Source: Flexivirga aerilata
GTDB lineage: Bacteria; Actinomycetota; Actinomycetes; Actinomycetales; Dermatophilaceae
Length of the DNA: 64,000 nt
Direction: 5' to 3'
Assembly (NCBI RefSeq): GCF_013002715.1
Contig: NZ_JABENB010000001.1
Location: 1,860,001 to 1,924,000, forward strand
In this document: positions 35,885 to 45,522 of the stretch, in pieces
Layout: every line of letters starts with the position of its first letter
Numbering within the stretch: position 1 is the stretch's first letter
The notes under the pieces: generated by a model
Told to the model about the DNA's origin: nothing
Seen by the model: the letters and a program-made list of their open reading frames with translations, nothing else
Databases searched by the model: none
Translations under genes and position numbers: made by a program

Positions 35885-36772
35885 ATGACCCTGATGAAGC
35901 TGCCCGACGGGCGCGACCTCGACATCCGGATCAGCGGAGCGGACGACGGACCCGTCTTGCTCTTCCACCACGGCACACCGGGGTCGGTGCTCCCGCGGTC
36001 CGCGATGGCCGAGTCGGCGAAGGAGCGGGGCATTCGCCTGGTGACGTATTCCCGTGCGGGGTATGGCGATTCGACGCGCAACCCGGGCCGGTCCGTGGCC
36101 GATGTCGCGGACGATGCCGCCGCCATACTCGACCACCTGGGTGTCGAGAAGGCGATGACCGCCGGATGGTCCGGCGGCGGGCCGCACGCGCTGGCGACGG
36201 GAGCCCTGCTGCCCGACCGCGTCACCGGCATCCTCAGCATTGCGGGTGTCGCGCCGTACGACGAGCCGGACCTGGCCTTCCTCCAGGGCATGGGGGAGGG
36301 CAACCACGTCGAGTTCAATGCTGCTGCCGAGGGCGAGGACGCGCTGCGCCGAGTGCTCGAGCCGATGCGCGCCGAGCTCGCCGACGCCACGCCCGACGAC
36401 ATCATCGGCGAGCTGAGCACCCTGCTGCCCGACGTCGACCGGGCCGTCATCACCGACGAGACCGGTGCGGAGGTCGCGGCCAACTTCGCCGAGGGTCTCA
36501 AGAACGGCGTCGACGGCTGGGCCGACGACGACCTGGCCTTCACCCGGCCGTGGGGTTTCGACCTCAGCAGCATCACCGTGCCGACCTTCGTCTGGCAGGG
36601 CAGCCTCGACCTGATGGTGCCGTTCGCGCACGGCCAATGGCTGGCTGGCAACATCCCGGGCGCGACCGCGCACCTGGTCGACGGCGAGGGGCACCTGTCG
36701 ATCGGCATCGGCGCCATCGACGCGATGCTGGACGAACTGCGTGAGACCTTCGCCGAGCGGGACCCGAGATGA
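35885..36772 (+). CDS. Alpha/beta hydrolase
   Basis: 295 residues. Oxyanion hole HHGTPGS near residue 21, nucleophile elbow GWSGGGPHAL near residue 98, acid Asp in WQGSLDLMVP and catalytic His in VDGEGHLSI. This is a complete triad of the classical fold with a lid region rich in Asp/Glu. Substrate unknown. The start at 35885 fits the family; longer frames upstream are unsupported. It overlaps the glutathione peroxidase gene by 4 bases (ATGA), so the two are coupled. Confidence 0.9.
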   Translation: MTLMKLPDGRDLDIRISGADDGPVLLFHHGTPGSVLPRSAMAESAKERGIRLVTYSRAGYGDSTRNPGRSVADVADDAAAILDHLGVEKAMTAGWSGGGPHALATGALLPDRVTGILSIAGVAPYDEPDLAFLQGMGEGNHVEFNAAAEGEDALRRVLEPMRAELADATPDDIIGELSTLLPDVDRAVITDETGAEVAANFAEGLKNGVDGWADDDLAFTRPWGFDLSSITVPTFVWQGSLDLMVPFAHGQWLAGNIPGATAHLVDGEGHLSIGIGAIDAMLDELRETFAERDPR

Positions 36773-37254
36773 CCACGCTGGGCGACTTCACCGCCGACCT
36801 GCTCGACGGCACGCCGCAACCTCTCGATGCGTATGACGGCAAGGTCGTCCTCGTCGTCAACACCGCCTCCAAGTGCGGATTCACCCCGCAATACAAGGAA
36901 TTGGAGCAGTTGTGGCAGGACTACCGGGACCAGGGGCTGGTGGTGCTCGGCTTCCCGTGCAACCAGTTCGGGCACCAGGAGCCCGGTGACGCTGACGAGA
37001 TCGGCGGCTTCTGCGAGCGCAACTACGGCGTCACCTTCCCGATGTTCGCCAAGGTCGACGTCAACGGCGACGACGCGCACCCGCTCTACGCCTGGCTGCG
37101 CAACCAGGCGAAGGGCGCGCTCGGCAGCAGCCGGATCAAGTGGAACTTCACCAAGTTCCTGATCGGCCGCGACGGCTCGGTGCTCGCGCGCTACGGATCG
37201 GCCACCAAGCCGGGCAAACTCGCCCAGCCCGTGGAGCGAGCGCTGGCCGGCTGA
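36769..37254 (+). CDS. Glutathione peroxidase-family thiol peroxidase
   Basis: 161-residue peroxidase of the GPx fold with catalytic Cys (not selenocysteine) in NTASKCGFTPQY, Gln/Trp partners in LGFPCNQFG and WNFTKFLI. A second Cys in the FPCNQFG loop allows a thioredoxin-dependent mechanism, which is usual for bacterial Cys-GPx. It reduces hydroperoxides in the cytosol. Coupled to the upstream hydrolase. Two large palindromes follow before the convergent tRNA-Leu gene. Confidence 0.93.
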   Translation: MTTLGDFTADLLDGTPQPLDAYDGKVVLVVNTASKCGFTPQYKELEQLWQDYRDQGLVVLGFPCNQFGHQEPGDADEIGGFCERNYGVTFPMFAKVDVNGDDAHPLYAWLRNQAKGALGSSRIKWNFTKFLIGRDGSVLARYGSATKPGKLAQPVERALAG

Positions 37255-37270
37255 GGGAGTGACTAGAGCT

Positions 37271-37378
37271 CCCGGTGGTGCAGATCGCGGGGTATACGGC
37301 GCGATCTGCACCTCCCCGGGCGAGTCCGGCCGCTACCGCTCTACACATCGTGCGCCATACCGCACGATGTGCAGAGCG
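37271..37378. repeat. Pair of long palindromes between glutathione peroxidase and tRNA-Leu
   Basis: Palindrome 1 pairs GGTGCAGATCGCG (37277-37289) with CGCGATCTGCACC (37300-37312), extended outward by CCCGG/CCGGG with a small bulge. Palindrome 2 pairs two 18-base arms (37337-37354 and 37361-37378) with one mismatch around CCATAC. Both lie where convergent transcripts meet and lack T-runs. They may act as bidirectional terminators or be a dispersed palindromic element. Confidence 0.8.
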
Positions 37379-37398
37379 ACGGAACGCCGAGTCAGCTG

Positions 37399-37480
37399 TG
37401 CGCGAGGCGGGACTCGAACCCGCACACCCGAAGGCACCAGAACCTAAATCTGGCGCGTCTGCCTGTTCCGCCACTCGCGC
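37399..37480 (-). tRNA. tRNA-Leu (anticodon TAG)
   Basis: Read on the minus strand, the acceptor GCGCGAG pairs with CTCGCGC. The anticodon stem CCAGA/TCTGG encloses loop TTTAGGT (anticodon TAG), the long variable arm TGCCTTCGGGTGT marks a type II tRNA, and the T arm is GCGGG TTCGAGT CCCGC. Discriminator A, as in all tRNA-Leu. CCA is not encoded. Confidence 0.96.
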
Positions 37481-37517
37481 GCAGTCACCGAGTCTAAGCG
37501 GCTCGGCGACGCTCGCG

Positions 37518-37985
37518 TCATACCAGCTGGAGCGCCTTGCTCAAGGAGGCGACGTGGCCGGTGGCCTTGACGTTGTAGCGGGCGAGCTCGACCGTGCCCT
37601 CGGGGTCGACCACGATCGTCGAGCGGATGACGCCGACGACGGTCTTGCCGTAGAGCTTCTTCTCGCCGTAGGCGCCGTAGGCCTCGAGCACCTTCTTGTC
37701 CGGGTCGGCGAGCAGCGGATAGGTGAGCGACTCCTTCTCCACGAACTTCGCCAGCTTCTCCGGCTTGTCGGGGGAGATGCCGACGACCTCGTAACCGGCG
37801 CCCTGCAGGGTGGCGAGTGAGTCGCGGAAGTCGCAGGCCTCCTTGGTGCAGCCGGGCGTCATCGCGGCGGGGTAGAAGAAGATCACCAGGTGCTTGCCGG
37901 CGTAGTCGGAGAGCGACACCCCCTTGCCCGAGTCGGACGTCAGGGTGAAGGCGGGGGCTGTGTCACCGATCTCGAGCCGCGGCAT
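37518..37985 (-). CDS. bcp: Thioredoxin-dependent thiol peroxidase (BCP peroxiredoxin)
   Basis: 155-residue peroxiredoxin of the BCP/PrxQ type, which reduces peroxides at the expense of thioredoxin. FYPAAMTPGCTKEACDFRD carries the peroxidatic Cys (GCT) and the resolving Cys five residues later, the PrxQ arrangement. It lies upstream of tRNA-Leu on the same strand and divergent from the DUF3618 gene. GGAGGA ribosome site before the ATG. Confidence 0.95.
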   Translation of the reverse strand: MPRLEIGDTAPAFTLTSDSGKGVSLSDYAGKHLVIFFYPAAMTPGCTKEACDFRDSLATLQGAGYEVVGISPDKPEKLAKFVEKESLTYPLLADPDKKVLEAYGAYGEKKLYGKTVVGVIRSTIVVDPEGTVELARYNVKATGHVASLSKALQLV

Positions 37986-38062
37986 GGCATGTCCTCCTGG
38001 TTACGAACGGGGGTTCCTGCGTTATCGTCTCAGGCGAATCGCGACCCGCCTAAGGAGACATC

Positions 38063-38347
38063 ATGGCTGACAAGGCCCCCGCGAAGCCCGCGACCCGATC
38101 CGCCCAGCAGATCGAGGCCGACCTCGCGGCGACGCGCGAGCGACTCGCCGGCACGATCGACGAGCTGTCCTTCCGCGCGCAGCCGAAGGAGATCGTCAAC
38201 CGGGCGGTCGAGGACGTCAAGCTCAAGGCGAACGACGCCACCCACACGCCCGACGGTGAGCTCAACACCCAGAAGCTCGGTATGGCGCTCGGCGGCGTCG
38301 CGGCGATCCTGCTGACGCTCGGCATCATCCGCCGCGCGCGCAGCTGA
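38063..38347 (+). CDS. DUF3618 membrane-associated protein
   Basis: 94 residues. The N-terminal RSAQQIEADLAATRERLAGTIDEL is the DUF3618 signature, an amphipathic helix. A single C-terminal membrane helix (about 74-90) ends in RRARS. Common in Actinobacteria, often beside phage-holin-like or GroES-like small genes. Function unknown. AAGGAG ribosome site. The next gene starts 6 bases after its stop. Confidence 0.88.
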   Translation: MADKAPAKPATRSAQQIEADLAATRERLAGTIDELSFRAQPKEIVNRAVEDVKLKANDATHTPDGELNTQKLGMALGGVAAILLTLGIIRRARS

Positions 38348-38353
38348 CCCCCC

Positions 38354-38692
38354 GTGGCTGACGCAGCCGCGTCGGGGAATCTCCCCATCAAGATGCTGCA
38401 CGACCGGCTGCTGGTGTCCGCGGACGCCGAGTCGGGGGAGCGCAAGTCCGGCGGCGGCATCGTCATCCCCGCAACCGCGTCGGTCGGCAAGCGACTCGCG
38501 TGGGCCGAGGTCGTCGCCGTCGGGCAGCACGTGCGGCAGGTGCAGCTCGGCGACCGCGTGCTCTTCGACCCCGAGGAGCGTGCCGAGGTCGAGCTGCAGA
38601 GCAAGACCTACGTGTTGCTGCGCGAGCGCGATTTGCACGCCGTCGCCGCGCAGCGGGTCGACTCCAGCAGCTCGACCGGGTTGTACCTCTAG
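38354..38692 (+). CDS. GroES-like co-chaperonin family protein
   Basis: 112 residues, GTG start. The GroES fold is evident from MLHDRLLVSADAESGERKSGGGIVIP with the mobile-loop region, WAEVVAVGQHVRQVQLGDRVLF and a C-terminal extension VDSSSSTGLYL. No groEL is near, and the Actinobacteria-typical true groES normally precedes groEL1, so this is a divergent paralogue. Whether it caps a chaperonin is unknown. Probably co-transcribed with DUF3618. Confidence 0.85.
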   Translation: MADAAASGNLPIKMLHDRLLVSADAESGERKSGGGIVIPATASVGKRLAWAEVVAVGQHVRQVQLGDRVLFDPEERAEVELQSKTYVLLRERDLHAVAAQRVDSSSSTGLYL

Positions 38693-38693
38693 T

Positions 38694-38727
38694 CGCTGGT
38701 TTCGATACGCGGCTCGTGGCTCGCCGC

Positions 38728-38737
<10 letters not shown>
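38694..38737. repeat. GGTTTCGATACG-type actinobacterial intergenic palindrome
   Basis: CGCTGGTT and AACCAGCG enclose TCGATACGCGGCTC and its partial inverse. This resembles a short palindrome that I recall between convergent genes in many Micrococcales. Here its right arm contains the stop codon of the minus-strand kbl gene, so it may serve as the terminator of both converging genes. Confidence 0.6.
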
Positions 38738-39957
<1,220 letters not shown>

Positions 39958-39960
39958 CCG

Positions 39961-40998
39961 TCAGCTCCAATCCATCACGACTTTGCCGACCTCGCCGGAC
40001 CGTGCGGCGTTGAAGGCGTCCTGCCACTGCTCCGCCGGGAAGCGGTGGGTGATCACCGAGGCGACCGCACGCTCCAGCTCCGGGGAGGACTGCAGCATCG
40101 AACTCATGGCATACCAGGTGTCGTACATCTCCCGGCCGTAAATGCCCTTGATCGTCAGCATGTGGGTGATCACCCGGCCCCAGTCGATCGCGAACTCGTC
40201 GGCGGGCAGGCCGAGCATCGCGATGCGTCCGCCGTGATTCATGTTGTCGATCGCCTCGCGCACCGCCGACGGGTTGCCGGACATCTCCAGCGCGATGTCG
40301 AAGCCCTCGCGCATCCCGAGATCGCGCTGCGCGTCCGCGATCCGCTCGCGCGACACGTTGACCACCCGGTCGGCACCGGCGGCCTTGGCCAGGTCGAGCC
40401 GGTAGTCGCTCACGTCGGTCACCACGACGTAGCGGGCACCGACGTGCTTGGCGATCGCGGCGCCCATCACCCCGATGGGTCCGGCGCCGGTGACCAGCAC
40501 GTCCTCGCCGGCGATCGGGAAGGACAACGCGGTGTGGGTGGCATTGCCGAACGGGTCGAAGACCGCGCCGACGTCGGGGTCCAGGTCGTCCGGCTGCACC
40601 CACACATTGGAGGCAGGTATGACGACGTAATCCGCGAACGCACCGTCGCGATTGACACCGACGGAGCTGGTCCGGATGCACAGCTGGCGACGTCCCGCGC
40701 GGCAGTTGCGGCACTCGTTGCACACGACGTGCCCTTCGCCGGACGCGAGCTGACCGACCTTGACGCTGGTCACGCCCGGCCCGACCTCGACGACCTCGCC
40801 GAAGAACTCGTGCCCGATGATCAGCGGCGGCTCGACCGTGGAGGCGGCCCAGTCGTCCCAGCCCTCCAGATGCAGGTCGGTGCCGCAGAGGCCGGCCCGC
40901 CATACCTTGATCTTGACTTCACCCGGGCCGGCAGTCGGCTCCGGAGCGTCGATCAGCTCCAGACCGGGACCGGCACTCGTCTTTGCAAGTGCACGCAC
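39961..40998 (-). CDS. tdh: L-threonine 3-dehydrogenase
   Basis: Zn-dependent medium-chain dehydrogenase oxidising threonine to 2-amino-3-ketobutyrate with NAD. 345 residues. Catalytic Zn Cys in [10 protein letters not shown], the proton-relay [12 protein letters not shown], four structural-Zn Cys residues in [15 protein letters not shown], and Rossmann [23 protein letters not shown] start at 40998, only 19 bases after the T-run of the tRNA-Lys terminator. Operon with kbl. Confidence 0.95.
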   Translation of the reverse strand: MRALAKTSAGPGLELIDAPEPTAGPGEVKIKVWRAGLCGTDLHLEGWDDWAASTVEPPLIIGHEFFGEVVEVGPGVTSVKVGQLASGEGHVVCNECRNCRAGRRQLCIRTSSVGVNRDGAFADYVVIPASNVWVQPDDLDPDVGAVFDPFGNATHTALSFPIAGEDVLVTGAGPIGVMGAAIAKHVGARYVVVTDVSDYRLDLAKAAGADRVVNVSRERIADAQRDLGMREGFDIALEMSGNPSAVREAIDNMNHGGRIAMLGLPADEFAIDWGRVITHMLTIKGIYGREMYDTWYAMSSMLQSSPELERAVASVITHRFPAEQWQDAFNAARSGEVGKVVMDWS

Positions 40999-41017
40999 TG
41001 CACCAGTCTCGCATGCG

Positions 41018-41049
41018 AAAAGCCCCAGGTCACAAGGGGACCCGGGGCT
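41018..41049 (-). terminator. Terminator of tRNA-Lys
   Basis: On the minus strand AGCCCC and GGGGCT form the stem, followed by TTTT. It sits 12 bases after the tRNA 3' end and 19 bases before the tdh start. Confidence 0.8.
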
Positions 41050-41061
41050 CTTCGAGGGTGG

Positions 41062-41134
<73 letters not shown>

Positions 41135-41185
41135 AACGAGGAAAAACCTTAGCAGGCAGTGGTCGCAGATCTGAAATCGAGGCGG

Positions 41186-41830
41186 TCAGCGACGCATCTC
41201 GCGCAGCGCGACGCCCGCGGCGAGCAGGGCAACCACCGCCGAGCCGGCGACGATGACGGTGCGCGTGGTGTCCGACGAGCCGCCGTCCGGCTGGGCGGTT
41301 GCCGCCGACGAGGTCGGCGGCGTGCTGAACGACACCGTCGCGCTGGATGATGAACCGGCCGAACTGGCCGGGCTGTTCGTCGCCGCACCGGTGTCCCAGG
41401 TCGTCGTCTCCGGCTGCTGCGTCGTGACCGCCGTCGAGGTCGCACTCTCCGGACCGGCGTATGACGGTGCTTGCGGTGAGCCCGACGACGTCGAGTAGGG
41501 CCGATCGGCACCCGCACTGGTTGAGGTGGTCGCCGCCGGGTCGCTCGGTTGCAGCGGCGGCGGCGCGATCGTCGTCGGACCGATGGTCGGCGGACGGTAG
41601 GTCGGCCGCGTCGGCGGACGGTAGGTGGGCCGGGTCGGCGGTCGGGTGGACGGATCCGACGTCACCGACGAGGAAGAGCTCGCACTCACCGAGGTCGACG
41701 TACTCGGCGAACCCGACGTACTGGCCGACGGGCTCACCGGTTCGGCCGTGGCCGCGCTCGCCGCCAGGGCAAGGGCGCAGCCCGTGCCCAGCACCAGACC
41801 CGCCGCGGTGAGACCACCCCTCCACCTCAT
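41186..41830 (-). CDS. Ser/Thr/Pro-rich exported protein with C-terminal membrane anchor
   Basis: 214 residues. Signal peptide (GLTAAGLVLGTGCALALAASAATAEP), then a low-complexity region of Ser, Thr and Pro with tandem PTRPTYRPP units, and a C-terminal helix (VIVAGSAVVALLAAGVAL) with REMRR tail. Such proteins span and decorate the cell wall. No catalytic domain is seen. ATG at 41830 is preferred; a GTG at 41845 is possible. The protein may be glycosylated on Thr/Ser, by analogy. Function unknown. Confidence 0.7.
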   Translation of the reverse strand: MRWRGGLTAAGLVLGTGCALALAASAATAEPVSPSASTSGSPSTSTSVSASSSSSVTSDPSTRPPTRPTYRPPTRPTYRPPTIGPTTIAPPPLQPSDPAATTSTSAGADRPYSTSSGSPQAPSYAGPESATSTAVTTQQPETTTWDTGAATNSPASSAGSSSSATVSFSTPPTSSAATAQPDGGSSDTTRTVIVAGSAVVALLAAGVALREMRR

Positions 41831-41952
41831 GGCGACATTGTGCACTGCGGCGCGCGGGATCTCGCCTCTTTGGCGGACGGGCGCTAAGTTGCACAGTCAG
41901 TGCCAGAAGACGCCAGAAGACGTGGCCCCCGATTCTGCGAGGACTCATCCCG

Positions 41953-43686
41953 ATGTCGCTGCTGTTGCTCAATGACGAAGAAGTGGAACGTCCGAAGGAA
42001 GACATCCCGGACGCACCCGCCAAACCGAGCTGGAGCGTCGCCCTGAAGCGGGCGGCGAGCAAGTTCTCCAGCGATCAGTGCACCGACAAGGCCGCGGCGC
42101 TGACCTATTACTCGATGCAGTCGCTCTTCCCCGGCCTGATCGCGGTGCTGTCGCTGATCAACGTGTTCGGCAATGGCAAGGAGACCACCGACAGCCTGGT
42201 CAAGATCCTCGCCGGGATCGCCGGCAAGGACCCGAACGACAAGTCGCTCAGCACGATTCGCGACTTCATCGACAACATCAGCACCCAGGGCGGCGGCGGC
42301 GTCGCGCTGGTCGTCGGCATCCTGCTGTCGATCTGGTCGGCCTCCGGTTACGTCGGCGGCTTCAGCCGTGCGCTCAACAAGATCTACGAGATCCCCGAAG
42401 GCCGCCCGGTCTGGAAGCTGCGGCCGGCGCTCTACCTGGTCACGATCATCGAGGTCATCCTGATCATCGTGGTGATGATCGCGCTGACCACGACCGGCAG
42501 CGTCGCCACGTCGATCGCGAACGAGATCGGCATACCGAGCAACCTGGTGACGATCTGGGACATCGCCAAGTGGCCGTTCGTCGTGCTGATCGTGGTCTTC
42601 ATCATCGGGATGCTCTACTGGGCCACCCCGAACGTCCGCAAGACCAAGCGCGATATCTTCACCTGGGGTGCGCTCATCGGCTTCGTGGTGTGGGTGGTCG
42701 CTTCCGGTGCGCTCGTCACCTACTTCGGGCTCACCCAGGGCGCGAGCTACCAGAAGACGTATGGCGTGTTCGCCGGCGCGATCATGTTCATGCTGTGGCT
42801 CTGGATCACCAACATTGCGATGCTCTTCGGCGCGGAGGTGGACGCCGAGCTGATCCGCACCCGGCAGCTGAAGTCCGGCCTGCCGGCCGAGGAGATGATC
42901 CTGTTGCCGCCGAAGGACGACTCCGGTTTCGCCAAGCAGGATCTCAAGGCCGCCACGACTCTCGACGTGGCGCACGACCTGCGACTCAGCTCGATGAAGG
43001 ACGCGTCCGGCGACCCGACCAGTTACGGCCGGGCGTCGCTCGCCGCCGGGCACGCCGCGCTGGTCAGCGGTGCGGCCAGCACCGCGGGCCGCGGCACCAA
43101 GACCGGCATCGTCGGTCCCCGCGACGCCGGCGCCCCGCGCGGCACCGGGAGCACGTTGACCGGATCGAACGACCGAAAGGCAGGAACCACCGTGACGCCA
43201 TACGACCCGCAGTTGCCGCCGGCCGTCGAGGAGGCGCGACTGCTGCGCCGCGACGCCGCGCTCATCAAGGCCCAGCGCTCGCGCAAGGAACGTGACCGTC
43301 TCGAACGCCAGCAGGCGAAGGCGAAGGCCGCCGCGAAGCAGCAGGAGAAGAAGGAAGCGCAGGCGCACAAGATCGCCGAGTCGCACATCACCCGTGAGGA
43401 ACGCTGGGCCTCGGTCGAGCGGGTGCGGGCGCAGTATGCGCCGCCGGAGAAGCCCGAGCGCGACCAGGTCGCTGCCGAGCGTGCCGCGCGTCGTGCGGCG
43501 TATGACGCGAATCTCGCTGAGCGGCAAGCGAAAGCGGCGGCCGAGCCGCCCAAGCCGCCGGAGCCGAAGAAGCCCAAGGTGAAGAAGCCGCCGATGCCGA
43601 GCGAGCTGCGCACCGAGACCGAGCAGGAGCAGCAGCGACGTCGCGACGAATGGTTCGCCACGCACCCGCCGCGGTCCACTGATTGA
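41953..43686 (+). CDS. YihY/BrkB-family membrane protein with long charged C-terminal extension
   Basis: 577 residues. Residues about 30-300 are the YihY (formerly RNase BN) membrane domain: LTYYSMQSLFPGLIAVLSL, SASGYVGGFSRALNKIYEI and WGALIGFVVWVVASGALVTYF with six hydrophobic helices. Residues from about 400 form a Lys/Glu/Ala/Arg-rich, probably coiled-coil cytoplasmic tail ending in Pro-rich PPKPPEPKKPKVKKPPMP. The family was once misannotated as tRNA-processing RNase BN. Actual role unknown. Confidence 0.88.
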   Translation: MSLLLLNDEEVERPKEDIPDAPAKPSWSVALKRAASKFSSDQCTDKAAALTYYSMQSLFPGLIAVLSLINVFGNGKETTDSLVKILAGIAGKDPNDKSLSTIRDFIDNISTQGGGGVALVVGILLSIWSASGYVGGFSRALNKIYEIPEGRPVWKLRPALYLVTIIEVILIIVVMIALTTTGSVATSIANEIGIPSNLVTIWDIAKWPFVVLIVVFIIGMLYWATPNVRKTKRDIFTWGALIGFVVWVVASGALVTYFGLTQGASYQKTYGVFAGAIMFMLWLWITNIAMLFGAEVDAELIRTRQLKSGLPAEEMILLPPKDDSGFAKQDLKAATTLDVAHDLRLSSMKDASGDPTSYGRASLAAGHAALVSGAASTAGRGTKTGIVGPRDAGAPRGTGSTLTGSNDRKAGTTVTPYDPQLPPAVEEARLLRRDAALIKAQRSRKERDRLERQQAKAKAAAKQQEKKEAQAHKIAESHITREERWASVERVRAQYAPPEKPERDQVAAERAARRAAYDANLAERQAKAAAEPPKPPEPKKPKVKKPPMPSELRTETEQEQQRRRDEWFATHPPRSTD

Positions 43687-43831
43687 AATCGATTGCACCC
43701 GTGCCCTTTTGGATGTGGCGAGGATGGGGTAGACACGGTGGTGGCGTCGGCATCGGCCGCGCCCGGCGGGCGGACAGCCCGCAGTGCACCCAACAGGTCC
43801 CTGGTGGACCACGAGATTCGCAGGAGGACGC

Positions 43832-44320
43832 ATGACTGATTCCACGCAGGACTCGTTCGGGCAGGAAGACTCGACCGGGGGTAACGACAACCTCTCCGGC
43901 GGCCAGGACAGCAACACCGGCGGTTCCGGTGGCTTCGGTGGCTCGGAGGGCCCCGCTGACGGCGGCGCCTCGGGCCAGCAGGGTGTGCAGGACGGCGGCG
44001 CCGACGGTGGCGCGGGCGGTGGCTCCGGTGAGGGCCCGGCCGACGGTGGAGCTGCCGGTTCGACCGGCCAGGACGGTGGCGCCGATGGCGGTGCCGACGG
44101 TGGCGCGGGCGGTGGCTCCGGTGAGGGCCCGGCCGATGGCGGAGCTGCCGGTTCGACCGGCCAGGACGGTGGCGCCGATGGCGGTGCCGACGGTGGCGCG
44201 GGCGGTGGCTCCGGTGAGGGCCCGGCCGACGGTGGAGCTGCCGGTTCGACCGGCCAGGACGGTGGCGCCGATGGCGGTGCCGACGGTGGCGCCGGTGGTG
44301 GCTCCGGCTACAACAATTGA
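43832..44320 (+). CDS. Gly/Asp/Ala-rich tandem-repeat protein
   Basis: 162 residues, about half Gly, with no hydrophobic segment, Cys, Lys or Arg. A Ser/Thr/Gln/Asp-containing N-terminal part of about 40 residues precedes three perfect or near-perfect 31-residue repeats built of GGAD, GGAGGGSGEGPADGG and AAGSTGQD blocks, ending in GYNN. The ATG at 43832 has an AGGAGG ribosome site. A GTG 48 bases earlier lacks one. Its stop overlaps the TTG start of a JmjC-type oxygenase gene. It could be a substrate of that enzyme or a disordered surface protein. Function unknown. Confidence 0.75.
   Translation: MTDSTQDSFGQEDSTGGNDNLSGGQDSNTGGSGGFGGSEGPADGGASGQQGVQDGGADGGAGGGSGEGPADGGAAGSTGQDGGADGGADGGAGGGSGEGPADGGAAGSTGQDGGADGGADGGAGGGSGEGPADGGAAGSTGQDGGADGGADGGAGGGSGYNN
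44028..44306 (+). repeat. Three 93-bp tandem repeats inside the Gly-rich gene
   Basis: Units start at 44028, 44121 and 44214 and differ at only a few third-codon positions (for example gac versus gat). The 93-base length keeps the frame. The low divergence means recent expansion or ongoing homogenisation. Confidence 0.92.
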
Positions 44321-45522
44321 GCATTTCGCGCTCTGACCTTCGCGACCCCGGCGCCACTGCAGGCGCCGGGGTCGCGTCGGCTCGCCTCATCGACATACCT
44401 CTGCCGACCTTCGCCGACGAGCACTGGGGGTCCCGGGCCCTGCTCACCCGCGGCGCCGACGACTACTCCGATCTCTTCTCGGCCGGCGCGGTCGACCAAC
44501 TGCTCTCCGAGCGCGGTCTGCGCACGCCGTTCCTGCGGATGGCCAAGGACGGATCCACGCTGCCCGAGCGCAGTTTCACCGCCGGCGCCGGTGTCGGCGC
44601 GACGATCACCGACCAGCTGGACGACACCGCGATCTGGCGGCAGTTCGCCGACGGGGCGACGATCGTGCTGCAAGCGCTGCATCGCACCTGGGCGCCGATC
44701 ACCGACTTCACCGCCCGGCTCGGCACCGAGCTCGGCCACCCGGTGCAGGCCAATGCCTACGTCACGCCGCCGCAGAATCGCGGCTTCGACGATCACTACG
44801 ACGTCCACGACGTCTTCGTGCTGCAGATCGAGGGCAGCAAGCGCTGGATCATCCACGAGCCGGTGCACCCCGACCCGCTGCGCGACCAGCCGTGGACCGA
44901 TCGCCGCGAGGCGGTCGCCGACGCCGCGGCGGGGGAGCCGGTGATCGACACCGTGCTCGGGCCCGGGGACTGCCTCTACCTGCCGCGCGGCTGGCTGCAC
45001 GCCGCGCAGGCGCAGGGGGCGGTCTCGATCCACCTCACCCTCGGCATCCACAACTGGACCCGCTATGCCGTCGCCGAGCAGCTCGCGCAGGACGCGCTCG
45101 CCCGGTTGCGGCAGGAGCCGGACCTGCGGGCGTCGCTGCCGCTCGGGGTGGACGGCACCGACGAGGTCGTCGACCAGGTGCGCAAGGCGCTCACGGCCGC
45201 CGTCGAGCAGGCCGACCCCGAGCCGGCCTTCCGGCGTACCCGCCGCACGCAGGCGCGTCCGGCCGCGCTCGGTCCGCTGGCGCAGCTCGCGGCCCTCGAC
45301 GCATTGACCCCGCAGACGGCGCTGCGGCTGCGCGGCAATCTCGCGCCACGCCTCGACGGCACCCGGCTGCACACCCGGGTCGGCTGGCTCGACCTGCCCG
45401 CCGACGATGTGGCGGCGGCCGAATTGCTGCTTGCCGGAGGGGTTTTGGTCGCCGACGAGCTCGGACTGGACTTCGCCCGTCGCGTGCTGCGCGCCGGCAT
45501 CGCCATACCCGCCCGGCCGTGA
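44317..45522 (+). CDS. JmjC/cupin-type 2-oxoglutarate oxygenase (ROXA-like)
   Basis: 401 residues. Fe(II) ligands HxD in DDHYDVHD and the distal His in PRGWLHAA are present, and a Lys in EGSKRWIIHEP can hold 2-oxoglutarate. The C-terminal part resembles the winged-helix dimerisation region of bacterial ribosomal oxygenases such as YcfD/RoxA, which hydroxylate Arg of ribosomal protein uL16. The only available start is TTG, overlapping the Gly-rich gene stop (TTGA). A perfect 15-bp hairpin covers codons 9-20, so the true start may be uncertain. Coupled downstream to a sucrase/ferredoxin-like gene. Substrate may be ribosomal or the Gly-rich protein. Confidence 0.85.
   Translation: MSISRSDLRDPGATAGAGVASARLIDIPLPTFADEHWGSRALLTRGADDYSDLFSAGAVDQLLSERGLRTPFLRMAKDGSTLPERSFTAGAGVGATITDQLDDTAIWRQFADGATIVLQALHRTWAPITDFTARLGTELGHPVQANAYVTPPQNRGFDDHYDVHDVFVLQIEGSKRWIIHEPVHPDPLRDQPWTDRREAVADAAAGEPVIDTVLGPGDCLYLPRGWLHAAQAQGAVSIHLTLGIHNWTRYAVAEQLAQDALARLRQEPDLRASLPLGVDGTDEVVDQVRKALTAAVEQADPEPAFRRTRRTQARPAALGPLAQLAALDALTPQTALRLRGNLAPRLDGTRLHTRVGWLDLPADDVAAAELLLAGGVLVADELGLDFARRVLRAGIAIPARP
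44341..44376 (+). terminator. Perfect 15-bp hairpin at the start of the oxygenase gene
   Basis: CGCGACCCCGGCGCC and GGCGCCGGGGTCGCG flank the loop ACTGCA, 21 bases after the Gly-rich gene stop. No T-run. It could attenuate transcription between the two genes or hinder translation of the oxygenase unless ribosomes arrive from upstream. Confidence 0.6.

Noticed and set aside
41186..43917. Large minus-strand frame opposite the YihY gene
   Set aside because: It is an Arg/His/Asp-rich shadow of the plus-strand gene with no ribosome site. YihY similarity settles the coding strand.
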